NCBI GenBank assembly: GCA_023415495.1
Contig: JAEZKK010000006.1
Location: 62,001-126,000 of the forward strand
DNA from: Bacteroidota bacterium
Lineage (GTDB): Bacteria > Bacteroidota > Bacteroidia > Bacteroidales > P3
Length of the DNA: 64,000 bases
Direction of reading: 5' to 3'
This document shows positions 51,201-60,630 of this stretch, piece after piece (positions within the stretch are counted from its first letter, which is position 1; each line of letters begins with the position of its first letter). The translations under genes and the position numbers were made by a program. The notes beneath the pieces are model-generated. The model was not told the origin of the DNA and did not search any database. It saw only the letters and a program-made list of their open reading frames with translations.

Positions 51201-54200
51201 ATCAAAAGTTAGATTCTATTTCTTTTCTGGGTATAGAAAGTATTATTAATGTTACGGATAATGACTCTTCATTGAATTCATATATAATTAATAACCTAGA
51301 ACCACTAACTGATTATAGAATAGGTATAAGGCAAAATTGTGGAGGGCCATGGTCTTATTTAGATGCTAAAACTTTGGATGGAGGAGCAAATCTCCCATAT
51401 TTTTGTGATTTTAGTGATTCAATAGAAAGAAATGCTTGGATAATATCTAATGGGAATGCTCCTAACAAATGGATAATTGGTCAAGGAGTAAATCAATCTC
51501 CTATTAATGGGTACTCTTTATATGTATCAAATGATGGAGGATTAACAAATACATATACGAGTCAATCTCCAACAGTCAATTCAACAGTTGTTGCTTCAAG
51601 ATTATTTATTTTAGATGGTTCAACGGGATATATTTTAAGTTTTGATTCACGAATAGGAGGGAGCGCTAATGATTATATAAAAGTATATATTGTTGATGAA
51701 GATACTGTTTTTAATGGTTCAATTAATAGCCCATATTTTGGAAATAAAGATTATTCAATAGGGAATGTCCTTTATGGAGGAAATAATGGTTCTAATCCAA
51801 CCTATCCACACTTTTGTAAATATACAGATGTAGATTCAATTAATAACCATAAAATATATCTTCCTTATTTAGGGGGAAATAAAAGTATAAAGAAATTAAT
51901 ATTTGTATGGAATAATAATAATGTGGCAGATTTTCAACCACCAGCAGCAATAGATAATATTTCAATTATTAGTAATAACTGTTATCCCCCTAATTTAATA
52001 ACAAATAATATTACAAATACAAGTATATATCTATCATGGAATAAGCATACTAGTGATAGTTCTTGGTATTTATATTATAAAGAATTAGATTCTATTAATT
52101 ATGATTCTATTCACATAGTAAATGATACAAGTTATAATTTCAGTAATTTAGTTCCTAATACAAGTTACAATCTTTATATAAGAAAAGACTGTAGTAGTAT
52201 TCTTTCTCCTCCAAGTTCTATTATTACTATTAAAACTTTATGTGATCCTATTGTTACATTACCAATTATAGAAGATTTCGAAGGATATCAAGCTTCTAGT
52301 TATGTTGATTGTTGGTATAGAATAGGCAACATCAATAATTGGCCAAGTGTAAGTAATTTATCTGGTAGTAAGAAAGCATTATCATTGTATTATCCTGGAT
52401 ATAGTTCAGGGACATCTTCATATGCTATTTTACCATTATTAGATTCGTCAATAAATATTAATTCTTTATTTTTGAATTTCAAAATGAGATCAGATAAAGA
52501 ACAAGTGATTGTTGGAATTATGTCTGATTATAATGACGAATCTACCTTTGATTCTATTGCAACTTTTTCGACTCCTGCAGATTATCAATTCTATCAAAAA
52601 TCGGTATATTTTAATAATTATACTGGAAATGGAAAATACATTGCTTTCAAAGCAAAATCAAGTAATACTACTAATAATATATATCAAGTATTTATTGATG
52701 ATATTTTTGTTGATTACAATAATAATTGCTTCCCTCCTGAGAATTTAGTTGTTAATAGTGTTTCTACAAATAATGCTTTACTTAATTGGACTTGTTATAC
52801 TTTTCCTAATCCTTTGTTTAGGGTGTTTTATAAGAAAGTTGAAAATAATATGTATGATTCAATTGATGTAATGTCTAATACTTTTAATCTAACTGACCTT
52901 GATCATTCAAGTTTTTATAATTTATATGTAAGTTCAATTTGTGGTAATGGAGAATCGAAAAATAGTGATACCATTATGTTTAAAACCCAGTGCTCTCAAA
53001 TTGATACATTACCATATGTAGAGGATTTTGAAAATTATCTTACTTATGGGTATTCTTTTCCATATTGTTGGATTTATAATTATGGATATAACAATCAATC
53101 AATATCATATTATGTTAATATATTTCAAGATAGCTCTAACTCTTATCTAAAGGTCTTTTCTCCATATATTTATACTAATTTTGCACTTCCTCAGATCAAT
53201 GAAAATATTAATTTGCTTAAACTTAGTTTTTCTGCAAAAACTAATTATAATAATGCAACAGTTTTAGTTGGTGTTATGAGTGATGTTAATGATAGTACAA
53301 CTTTCGAATTAGTAAATACTTTCCCTCTTACATTATCTTCAACACAGTATGAAGTTTATTTTAATCAAACTATTCTTAGTGGTAATAATAAATATATTGC
53401 ATTTAAAATAAATTCTTATCTAGATGTTTTTATTGATGATGTTATTGTTGATTATATACCAATATGTTCTCGTCCAGCAAATATTAATTTTACTAATATT
53501 ACAAGCTCTTCTGTTGATATTGATGTAATTCCTTTTAATAATAATCCAACCACATGGTGGATATATTATAAAAGAGATAGAGATTCTATATATGATTCAG
53601 TCTATGTTTCAAATATGCCTTACACTTTAAATGGATTAGAACCATTAAGAAGATATAATATTTATGCAAAGAATGTTTGCGGTCAAGATATATCTACAAA
53701 AAGTAATGTATATGAATTTTGGACATCATGTTATACAATTGCTTCAATACCACATCAAGATAATTTTAATATTAATTATGCTTGGGATGACTTTGTAAAT
53801 GTATTAAATAGATACGCTCCATGCTGGACAACTTGTGAAAATAATAAACCTACTTTAAGTAGTCATTTTGGATCTTATGGTATAGAATTTGGTGTTCATC
53901 CTTATAATGATTTTAATGATTATAGAATTGCAATAACGCCAAAATTTGAAGATAGTATTTCAATATCTAATCTTAAATTAATCCTTGATTATAGGCATCC
54001 ATATAATTATGGTAATGATATTGTAATTGGTGTAATTTCAAATCCTGATAGTATATCTACTTTCGACTCAATAGCAAGCTTAACCCCTTTAACTCATGCA
54101 ACTTGGTATACTGGTGTGGTGGACTTTTCCTCATATACAGGAAATGGAAAATATGTTGCATTTTTATTAAAGAATAGAGTGACTAATAATGGAAATTCAA

Positions 54201-55072
54201 TGTTAATTGATAACCTTTTATTTGAATACAATACAGCAATAGTTCCAACGAATTTAACTATAAGTAATCTTACATATTCTTCAGCAGATTTTTCTTGGAA
54301 AAAAGGAGGTTTTGAATCTGTTTGGGAGGTTACTTTAGATACAAATCAAGTTCCAATTGTAGTATTCGACACTAATTATTATTTTAATAATCTAATTGAT
54401 TCCAATACATATACTGCATATGTACGATCATTAATAAATCGTGATACTTCAGATTGGACTTCAGTATCTTTTACTACATTATCTATACCAGTTGTTCTTG
54501 GTGAGATTGAAACATTAGATGCATTACAAATAAATGATAGTTCAGCTATTTTAAGTGGAAGACTAATAAGTAACGGAAATGATACATCTGATATTAATAT
54601 GGGATTTCTTATTGATAAACAAGCAAATATTCTTTTAACAACAAATGATGTTGTTAATATCCCTATAAGCTTTTTAGACACTATAGAGTATTTTTATTAT
54701 TCTATTAATAATCTTTTACCAGACTCTACTTATTATTATACTACTTATTTTACAAATGATGCAGGTACAGTTTATGGAGGAGTTAAAAGCTTTACATCAT
54801 TATCTTCAATAGAAAATATACTTTATAATGATTTTAATGCTGTTTTATTCCCAAATCCGGCTTCAAAGAATGTAAAATTATTAATTACTAATTTAAAAGA
54901 AGATGCAGAGATTTCATTATTTGATCAAAATGGAAAACTAATCAATACATTTATGTATCAAACAAATCAAAACGAATTGAATTTTAGTGTAGAGAATTAT
55001 TCAAAGGGAGTATATTATATAAATATTATATCAGAAAACATAAGAAAAACACTTAAACTTATCGTTTGTTAA
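48287..55072 (+). CDS. Giant multi-domain T9SS cargo protein
   Basis: 2261-residue secreted surface protein, very AT-rich DNA. Signal peptide 1-20. An N-terminal beta domain (about 21-195) and an Fn3-like domain (about 197-287) are followed by seven modules that each begin with a block like LPYYCNFEDSLENNSW (starts near residues 295, 524, 793, 1036, 1324, 1574 and 1820). This pattern recalls cleaved-adhesin/MAM-like jelly-roll domains alternating with Fn3-like domains. Two more beta domains precede a T9SS sorting domain (about 2185-2261, from LFPNPASKNVKLLI). Probably an adhesin; no catalytic motif seen. Confidence 0.88.
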   Translation: MKKILFFLIAFFLCLQSYSQIVRVGNGTDTCTFLPFSPSNWNNYSQEIILASEIHADSTSKYITDIGFDPFNQGVYTYELRGMTILIGNTTANSLSQGYLPHSQMSVCKTSNFTSLDNNIPLLHLDVPFEWDRTSNIVIAFLKNSNWTATGGIWGFLTHTTIDSLTKYDITSGYSVENPPTQGVLTNQRLNFQFKMIGCFKPDSIHLNTINSNSVDFSIIKKGDATNWEAQYKLESDTSWINAITITSSDTNISINNLIENTFYNVRVRSVCSQWNKSEWIESEFKTKCESLSIFPFYEDFSGNICWENLYNTYFKVRYDHSTGISHSVSMSNSDNINSYLVSPPLNSELDSLNLTFKASGSGILTIGVMNNTIDTNNFHPFLSITNPNNTYNVNVKSMNLQGLNNYICFKVESGFVIINSITIDKRPNCSDIYNFQINSESPTSITLNWDRYNDNHNGFQVAYNIGDTLDMNIVSIINLNDSVTLPFKINGLLPSTRYTIGVKQNCSSHWEVKTENTYGLPAQLPYYCNFEDSLENNSWCFSNNINGYFEIAQDIDSTTQKVLKIHALKSDYSTPSIVVASRLIKSSGVGGYKLSFNTKIKNPDYSSRYLKVYVLDDTISYYGVNKSFDFSTLNYNGSLKFNNDYYIPLNYSGNYSTDIPYLGEFGKLKKLIFVAYTDWISSDSIFLGIDNIRIEENSCATPILSQDSIGANSIKYSWTKGIGDNAWWLYYKKSSDQKYDSVYISNSNTYTLTNLTQATLYKTYIVLDCDSNLYSKGSNIVESKTDCELIDSLPYFENFESYAYNTFMPCWYSFSSPRVRTFENSKILEFSKTKYAITPKLSNDIPINSTMLRFRMRKNYPQTFLKIGAINDVNNTASCNHIISVTPDTINTWQWFEVKLNNYNGNGDHIMFTISDSVNPYYYLYIDDISIHNYLPCSEVLNFSIDSVNRSLIDIKWDNFNYSGQDYEISYQKLDSISFLGIESIINVTDNDSSLNSYIINNLEPLTDYRIGIRQNCGGPWSYLDAKTLDGGANLPYFCDFSDSIERNAWIISNGNAPNKWIIGQGVNQSPINGYSLYVSNDGGLTNTYTSQSPTVNSTVVASRLFILDGSTGYILSFDSRIGGSANDYIKVYIVDEDTVFNGSINSPYFGNKDYSIGNVLYGGNNGSNPTYPHFCKYTDVDSINNHKIYLPYLGGNKSIKKLIFVWNNNNVADFQPPAAIDNISIISNNCYPPNLITNNITNTSIYLSWNKHTSDSSWYLYYKELDSINYDSIHIVNDTSYNFSNLVPNTSYNLYIRKDCSSILSPPSSIITIKTLCDPIVTLPIIEDFEGYQASSYVDCWYRIGNINNWPSVSNLSGSKKALSLYYPGYSSGTSSYAILPLLDSSININSLFLNFKMRSDKEQVIVGIMSDYNDESTFDSIATFSTPADYQFYQKSVYFNNYTGNGKYIAFKAKSSNTTNNIYQVFIDDIFVDYNNNCFPPENLVVNSVSTNNALLNWTCYTFPNPLFRVFYKKVENNMYDSIDVMSNTFNLTDLDHSSFYNLYVSSICGNGESKNSDTIMFKTQCSQIDTLPYVEDFENYLTYGYSFPYCWIYNYGYNNQSISYYVNIFQDSSNSYLKVFSPYIYTNFALPQINENINLLKLSFSAKTNYNNATVLVGVMSDVNDSTTFELVNTFPLTLSSTQYEVYFNQTILSGNNKYIAFKINSYLDVFIDDVIVDYIPICSRPANINFTNITSSSVDIDVIPFNNNPTTWWIYYKRDRDSIYDSVYVSNMPYTLNGLEPLRRYNIYAKNVCGQDISTKSNVYEFWTSCYTIASIPHQDNFNINYAWDDFVNVLNRYAPCWTTCENNKPTLSSHFGSYGIEFGVHPYNDFNDYRIAITPKFEDSISISNLKLILDYRHPYNYGNDIVIGVISNPDSISTFDSIASLTPLTHATWYTGVVDFSSYTGNGKYVAFLLKNRVTNNGNSMLIDNLLFEYNTAIVPTNLTISNLTYSSADFSWKKGGFESVWEVTLDTNQVPIVVFDTNYYFNNLIDSNTYTAYVRSLINRDTSDWTSVSFTTLSIPVVLGEIETLDALQINDSSAILSGRLISNGNDTSDINMGFLIDKQANILLTTNDVVNIPISFLDTIEYFYYSINNLLPDSTYYYTTYFTNDAGTVYGGVKSFTSLSSIENILYNDFNAVLFPNPASKNVKLLITNLKEDAEISLFDQNGKLINTFMYQTNQNELNFSVENYSKGVYYINIISENIRKTLKLIVC

Positions 55073-55235
55073 TTACATGAATTAAGTAATTATTAACTCC
55101 TGTCTTCTTTTAATCGGAATTTTATTATTCTTTTAATTAGTTCTTTTGGCAGGGGTTTATAATATATCTTATATGATTTGTAATTTTGTATATTCTTTTT
55201 CGTTCTTTAGAAGTATATTTTTATCCTGTATTATT

Positions 55236-55898
55236 ATGAGAAAAACAGTTTTAATATTAGTAATTTCTTTGTTTGTTGGTTCTTATCTTTTGGCTCAGGA
55301 AAAGAGTAGGGGAGTGTTTCTTGGGGGAAGAGTTGGGGTTGGCCTTGTTGGGAATATGAGTAAACTTAATTCTGATTTGAGACTTATTAATCCTGAATTT
55401 AAGGCAATGAATAATATCACTTCTGATTTTTCTTTAACCGCTGGTTATTATTTCTTAGAAAAGTATTCTATTCGATATGATTTGTGTTTTGGTTCAATGT
55501 TCCCTGTAACTATGGATAAACAGTTTAGCGAAATGGATAATACTTCAATAGGACTAAGTGGGGGTTATTCATTTCTTAGACTAAATAGAAGCGATTTTGA
55601 AATCTCGCTTGGATTACGATTCGATGGTGCGGAGTTCCTTCATTCCTGGGAAGATATTCTTGGTAATACTAATTCATTAGCTTTAAATACAATGAATATT
55701 ATTATGCCTATAGGACTTAATTGGTGGTTTTATCCAAATAATAGTCCTGGTTATGGTAGTAAGGCAATAGGGTTAAGTATTAGTTATAATTATATGATTA
55801 AAAAAGGAGAGACCTATTATAGAGGACTTATAAATAAGGCCCCGTATTCAGGATTTGCAGGAAATTCCTTAGTTATTGGATTAGGGTTTAGACTATAG
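55236..55898 (+). CDS. Predicted outer-membrane beta-barrel protein
   Basis: 220 residues from the start at 55236 (MRKTVLILVISLFVGSYLLAQ, signal peptide); an upstream in-frame ATG at 55146 would place 30 residues ahead of this signal and is rejected. The mature part alternates hydrophobic and polar residues with many aromatic and glycine positions (FLGGRVGVGLVG, LVIGLGFRL at the end), as in PorT-type or OmpA-like small barrels. Its stop overlaps that of xseB on the other strand. Confidence 0.78.
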   Translation: MRKTVLILVISLFVGSYLLAQEKSRGVFLGGRVGVGLVGNMSKLNSDLRLINPEFKAMNNITSDFSLTAGYYFLEKYSIRYDLCFGSMFPVTMDKQFSEMDNTSIGLSGGYSFLRLNRSDFEISLGLRFDGAEFLHSWEDILGNTNSLALNTMNIIMPIGLNWWFYPNNSPGYGSKAIGLSISYNYMIKKGETYYRGLINKAPYSGFAGNSLVIGLGFRL

Positions 55899-56090
55899 GT
55901 AAATCTCTTCTATTATTTTCTTTACATCCTCTTGGGTTGTTTGGAGTTTGGTTTTGCATACTTCGATTAGCTTTAATGAGTGTTTTATCTTTTCGCTCAT
56001 TATATCAATAGATATTTCTCCCTTTTCAAGTTCTGAAACAATGGTTTCTAATTCCTTTATTGCTTCCTCGTATTTTATTTCCTCTTTCAT
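55893..56090 (-). CDS. xseB: Exodeoxyribonuclease VII small subunit
   Basis: 65-residue XseB, which forms the exonuclease VII complex with XseA. The family pattern YEEAIKELETIVSELEKGEISID is represented by residues about 7-29 (YEEAIKELETIVSELEKGE). Follows xseA by 16 bp. The stop codon overlaps the convergent gene in the 6-bp palindrome CTATAG. Confidence 0.94.
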   Translation of the reverse strand: MKEEIKYEEAIKELETIVSELEKGEISIDIMSEKIKHSLKLIEVCKTKLQTTQEDVKKIIEEIYL

Positions 56091-56106
56091 ATCCTTATGT
56101 TTTTGA

Positions 56107-57288
56107 TTAATCTATTATTGATTCAATTTCTCCATTATGGAAATGGGTAGTAATCCTATCCTCTTTCTTTAGCTCATTTCTGTCCTTAATAATTTCCCCA
56201 TCCTTATAAGTAATAGTATATCCTCTTTTCAATTGATTGACAGGGTTTAGTATATTAATATATTTCTCAAGGTTCTCTAATTTTTTTTCTTGAGTAATAA
56301 AATTATTACTTATCCCTATTCTAAGCTTTTGAATAATATTATCTATATGCTTATTCTCTAATTCAATTATCTTATTGGAGAAATATATAATCTTATCTTT
56401 AGAGGCTATTATCCTCTTTTCAAATTCTCGGAAATGATTTAGTATAAAATCAGCAAGCTCTGTTGGGGTTATTGTGTTTTTACAGGAAACCATTTCCGAT
56501 ACTGTTTCATTTGTAGAGTGTCCAATACCAGTTAGAACAGGAATTGGGAAATTAGCTATGGTCTTTGATAATTCATAATCGTTATAACAGCTAAGTCCAA
56601 TATCTCCACCACCACCTCTAATTATCAAAACACAATCGAAATGGTGCTTTAATCTTTCTACTGTCTCAAGAGCTTGGATTAAGGATTCAATAGCATTATC
56701 TCCTTGTAAAAGTGAAGGGAATAGATAGGTAAAAATCTTGTACTTATCACTTTCCTGATTGATAATATTCATAAAATCTGAATATCCCTTAGATGTTTCT
56801 ACCGAAATTATAGCAAGCCTTTGAGGAAGAAGAGGGAGAGTTAAACCCTTGTTCTTATTAAATAACTTTTCTGTCTTTAGCTTATTTATTGTCTCAAGCC
56901 TTTCTTTCTCCAATTGCCCAAGGGTTACCACTGGGTCAATATCCAATATGGTTATACTAAGATTATATACAGGGTCGAAACCTATTCTTGCTAAGAAGAA
57001 AATACTAATTCCATCCTTTAGAGGTTCTTTGGTAATTTCAATAAATTTCTTATTTATCTTCTCATAGTCGCTCTTCCAAATTATTGCTCTTGCTTGGGCA
57101 ATCGTCCTGTCGTTTTTCTTTTCAACTAAGTCGGGATAGCAATGCCCTGAGTGAATATAATGGTTGAGCTTAATCATATCAGCCTTAACCCAAAAGGTAG
57201 AGCCATACCGAGAAATTATTGTTCTTTGTATGCTTTGCATTACCTCAAAAAGGGTAAAGGATTTCCTCTCGTTTTCTTCTGAGCTCAT
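56107..57288 (-). CDS. xseA: Exodeoxyribonuclease VII large subunit
   Basis: 393-residue catalytic subunit of the exonuclease that degrades single-stranded DNA. N-terminal OB-fold domain (about 10-110), then the XseA core with RLAIISVETSKGYSDF, VLIIRGGGGDIGLSCYND and PVLTGIGHSTNET, which hold the active-site region. Shorter than enterobacterial XseA but normal for Bacteroidetes. Three bp after the TPR gene, operon with xseB. Confidence 0.95.
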   Translation of the reverse strand: MSSEENERKSFTLFEVMQSIQRTIISRYGSTFWVKADMIKLNHYIHSGHCYPDLVEKKNDRTIAQARAIIWKSDYEKINKKFIEITKEPLKDGISIFFLARIGFDPVYNLSITILDIDPVVTLGQLEKERLETINKLKTEKLFNKNKGLTLPLLPQRLAIISVETSKGYSDFMNIINQESDKYKIFTYLFPSLLQGDNAIESLIQALETVERLKHHFDCVLIIRGGGGDIGLSCYNDYELSKTIANFPIPVLTGIGHSTNETVSEMVSCKNTITPTELADFILNHFREFEKRIIASKDKIIYFSNKIIELENKHIDNIIQKLRIGISNNFITQEKKLENLEKYINILNPVNQLKRGYTITYKDGEIIKDRNELKKEDRITTHFHNGEIESIID

Positions 57289-57291
57289 TTT

Positions 57292-59505
57292 CTAATTAGC
57301 CTTTTGCCATTTGATTAAATTCTTCCTATAAGATTTATAGAAATACTTAAACCATTTATCTCCCCTGTATTTATCATTTACTCTATTACTCTCAATTATC
57401 TTATCCTGACGCTTAACTACATCAAGACTCATCATCTTGCCAATTTTTTTCTGAACCTTCTTAGTATGCTTTCTCTTATAACCCATATCCTTCAGTGCTT
57501 CAAGAGCGGAGAGAGAACCGAAATACAGACGATATTTTACAAGCTCCTCAATTGATTTAATAATTAAATCGTCATTATTGAAATTTATTAATATAGTCTT
57601 TAGGTCAATATGCACTACACTTAATTCATTTAGCTGGTAATTAGTGTAAAACTCCTCAAGAGCTGCATATTCTTTAATAAACTTCAATGTATCTTTTACT
57701 TCAAGTGCGTTTAAACAACTCTCTTTTAACTCCAAATACTCTATAGGTTTTTCGATTTGAACCTTTAATTGCCTAATCCTATGTTTATCCAATCTGCATT
57801 CATAAGAACCCTTAACCATCATAGCCTTGACAATAAGGTCATCGGCTCTATAGAAATCATTTTTACGAATACAGTCAATAATATTATAAGCAAAAACATC
57901 AATCTCATCCTGTTTTTTCTGACATACCTTTTTATCAATTGCCCTTAGATATGAATCCATAATACGAATAATCTCTGGGTCTTTCTCCATCTTGTATGCA
58001 GTAATCAAATCGTTGGTGATATTTACCAAGCTATCCGACTTGGTAACATCTCCCTCAAATATATAATACTCAGCCTTCGACATCCTTCTTGCTGTTATCT
58101 CCCTAATTGCTGAGGTATACATTTTCTCAACCTCTTCTTTCTCTAAATCTATTTTGGCAAGCCTATTAGCCTTCTCCAAAACTTCCAAAGCAGCCTCGAA
58201 ATTACTAACCCTCATAAATGTTCTGCTCTCAAAAAACTTATCCTCTATCTCCTTCTTCAAACTCTTTGTCTTGGTTTGCTCCACTGCAAGGCTTTTTTGA
58301 GGAAGTTTATTCTCCGATGAGGTTATATAGTCTTTTTCAATTTCCTTAATCTTTTGGGAATCTTCCTCAGGAGTAGAAACACTATCCTTAATATATTGAG
58401 GGAATTTCTCAGCAATGGATTCGTTTGGAGCTAATGCCTCAATAGAATCAAGTTTCATATCCACAGGAGTTCTTCCTCCTTGTATTTGAGCCATATCTCT
58501 AAGAGCATTTGCCTCAAATTCCCCTCCAATCAGCATTGCAAGCGACTTAGCCTTCTCAATTTTCTCTAATTGATTTTGATAATCCTTGGCAGAGCTAAGT
58601 TTTTTTGCATCATTGATATAGGTCTTAACAATATCCATCACTATGGAATTAAAGGTTGAAGTGTCCTTAATATTCTCTCTATTGCGTTGGAAATAATCGT
58701 AGGTGTTTTGAACAAAATCCCCTGCAACATCGGTCTTACCCATATTCACAGCCCTTTGAGTAACCTTTATATGGTCGTTATAAATTCCCTTATGGCAGGA
58801 GGCAAGCATGGAGGAAACAACTGAATTATTGCATATATTAATCTTGTCTTTCTTACAATAATCCTCAAGAGACACAAGGATATCATTAGCATAGGCAAAC
58901 TTGCCCTGATTGATTAAACTCAAAGCTTTGGCAAGGTTTCTATCATAGGTATAAGTAAGGAGTTTATTACATAATTCTCTTTCCATCTCGTCTGGATTCA
59001 TCTTTTCCAGAATCAAACTGAGGCGTTTTGTAGTAGAACTAATATCTCCACTATCAAGACTAATCTTTGCCAACTCATAATTGATTAATACATTATTAGG
59101 TTCGAAATCCAAAGCCTTATTTAAAAGTTCGTAAGCCTTTTTCTTATCATCCTTGGCAATACTTGCAATAGCTTTCTTGTAGAACCAGTCCCCAAGCCTT
59201 GGAGTTAGGAAGTCAATCATCTCCTGATTCTGCTTAACAAGGGAAGAAAGCTCGTATAATTTTCTGTAAATCTGATTATCTGAATTATATTTCTCGTATT
59301 TCTCAATTATCATATTAGCATTAGAAATCTGTGAGCTATAAACAGGAATCATTTCCAAATTCTCAGCCGAAAACCCACTCATAGTATTAATCTGAATTTG
59401 AATATCAGATATAATATCCTTTCTCTTAGAATCCGAAATCTCCTGAGCAAACGTCGATAAACCAATAAATAAAGATAAAACAAGAATGAAAAACCTCTTA
59501 GTCAT
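57292..59505 (-). CDS. Exported TPR-repeat protein, hypothetical
   Basis: 737 residues, signal peptide about 1-20. TPR-type helical repeats are evident at about 105-160 (KKAYELLNKALDFEPNNVLI) and further helical sequence runs to the C terminus; a Glu/Lys-rich linker lies near 370-420. No catalytic motif. Periplasmic scaffold is likely. First gene of the TPR-xseA-xseB operon; the promoter is in the left copy of the 64-bp direct repeat. Confidence 0.8.
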   Translation of the reverse strand: MTKRFFILVLSLFIGLSTFAQEISDSKRKDIISDIQIQINTMSGFSAENLEMIPVYSSQISNANMIIEKYEKYNSDNQIYRKLYELSSLVKQNQEMIDFLTPRLGDWFYKKAIASIAKDDKKKAYELLNKALDFEPNNVLINYELAKISLDSGDISSTTKRLSLILEKMNPDEMERELCNKLLTYTYDRNLAKALSLINQGKFAYANDILVSLEDYCKKDKINICNNSVVSSMLASCHKGIYNDHIKVTQRAVNMGKTDVAGDFVQNTYDYFQRNRENIKDTSTFNSIVMDIVKTYINDAKKLSSAKDYQNQLEKIEKAKSLAMLIGGEFEANALRDMAQIQGGRTPVDMKLDSIEALAPNESIAEKFPQYIKDSVSTPEEDSQKIKEIEKDYITSSENKLPQKSLAVEQTKTKSLKKEIEDKFFESRTFMRVSNFEAALEVLEKANRLAKIDLEKEEVEKMYTSAIREITARRMSKAEYYIFEGDVTKSDSLVNITNDLITAYKMEKDPEIIRIMDSYLRAIDKKVCQKKQDEIDVFAYNIIDCIRKNDFYRADDLIVKAMMVKGSYECRLDKHRIRQLKVQIEKPIEYLELKESCLNALEVKDTLKFIKEYAALEEFYTNYQLNELSVVHIDLKTILINFNNDDLIIKSIEELVKYRLYFGSLSALEALKDMGYKRKHTKKVQKKIGKMMSLDVVKRQDKIIESNRVNDKYRGDKWFKYFYKSYRKNLIKWQKAN

Positions 59506-59566
59506 AGTAAAATAAATATAGAATTAGAATTAGTAAAAAAATTAGGCAAACCCCTAATAAAATAAA

Positions 59567-59630
59567 CTACAAATATACAAATAATAGTATTTTAAAACCC
59601 AATAAAAGACCAAACTAATGGATTTTTAAG
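59567..59630. repeat. 64-bp direct repeat, left copy
   Basis: Identical over 64 bp to 62272-62335 in the same orientation. It borders the restriction-modification island and contains the promoter of the TPR-xseAB operon. Confidence 0.95.
59569..59577 (-). promoter_or_regulatory. -7 box of the TPR-xseA-xseB operon, in the left direct repeat
   Basis: Reads TATATTTGT on the minus strand, 64 bp upstream of the TPR gene ATG. A TTG lies 22 bp further upstream (59600-59602), slightly longer than ideal. Confidence 0.5.
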
Positions 59631-59751
59631 ATTTTCTAATACCCAGGCTTTAGAGCTCAATATCTCAACTTCCAATTTATTTGAAAATTAGTAACTAATT
59701 TGGGACGAGAAATACTACAATTATGAATGAATTTATTCTAAAGAAAAATAT

Positions 59752-60630
59752 TTAAAAAGGGAGGTCGATTGAATAGTTAGTGTCAGAATCTTGAACAATA
59801 TTTAATTGAGTAGAGGGAGACAGCTTAATCCCATTAATTTTATTCCTATAAAGTCTAAATATAGATTTATTTTCTATCTCAATTTTTCTATTTCGACTAA
59901 TTTCAAGATATTCCCTTTCTTTGTCTATCCCTAAAAACTTTCTATTAAAAAGGTTTGCAGCAATTCCTGTTGTACTACTACCTGTAAAAGGGTCAAGTAT
60001 CCATGCATTAGGTTTTGTGCTTGCAAGAATTATTCTTGTTAAAAGGGATAAAGGTTTTTGGGTAGGATGTTTCCCTTTTGATTTTTCCCATTGGGCAATA
60101 GCTGGCAAATTCCAAACATCTTTCATTTGTTTACCTTCATTACTTTCTTTCATTAATTCATAATCAAAATAATGAGATACTTTTTCATTTTTTCTTGCCC
60201 AAATAATAAATTCAGTTGAATGAGTAAAATATCTACAAGAAATATTAGGTGGTGGATTTGTTTTTGCCCAAGTTATTACATTTAATATTTTATATCCAAG
60301 TTTTGTTAGTTGATGAGCAACAGAAAATATATTATGATATGTACCACTAATCCAAATAGTACCATCTTCTTTTAGCTTATCTCTGCAAATAGAGAGCCAT
60401 TTATAATTAAATTCATTAATATAATCCTCCCCATAACTCCTATCCCATTCTCCTTTATTCACACTAACAACCTTTCCACTCTGAACACTAATGCCATCAT
60501 TAGACAAAAAATAAGGAGGGTCAGCAAATATCATATCAAACTTAAACTCAAACTGAGGCAAAAGTTCCATACAATCCCCCTCCAAAAGAGTGAAATTCTT
60601 GTCTTGTGATTTATAGAAAGGATTAATCAT
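59752..60630 (-). CDS. DpnA-like DNA adenine methyltransferase
   Basis: 292-residue beta-class DNA methyltransferase. Catalytic DPPY at 37-40 (FADPPYFLSN), SAM-binding loop DPFTGSSTTG at 213-222, and HPTQKP at 188-193. Blocks ISGTYHNIFSVAHQL and CRYFTHSTEFIIWARKNEK strongly recall DpnA, the second methylase of DpnII-type systems that can methylate single-stranded DNA. It overlaps the endonuclease gene by 8 bp. GATC specificity is inferred by analogy. Confidence 0.88.
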   Translation of the reverse strand: MINPFYKSQDKNFTLLEGDCMELLPQFEFKFDMIFADPPYFLSNDGISVQSGKVVSVNKGEWDRSYGEDYINEFNYKWLSICRDKLKEDGTIWISGTYHNIFSVAHQLTKLGYKILNVITWAKTNPPPNISCRYFTHSTEFIIWARKNEKVSHYFDYELMKESNEGKQMKDVWNLPAIAQWEKSKGKHPTQKPLSLLTRIILASTKPNAWILDPFTGSSTTGIAANLFNRKFLGIDKEREYLEISRNRKIEIENKSIFRLYRNKINGIKLSPSTQLNIVQDSDTNYSIDLPF

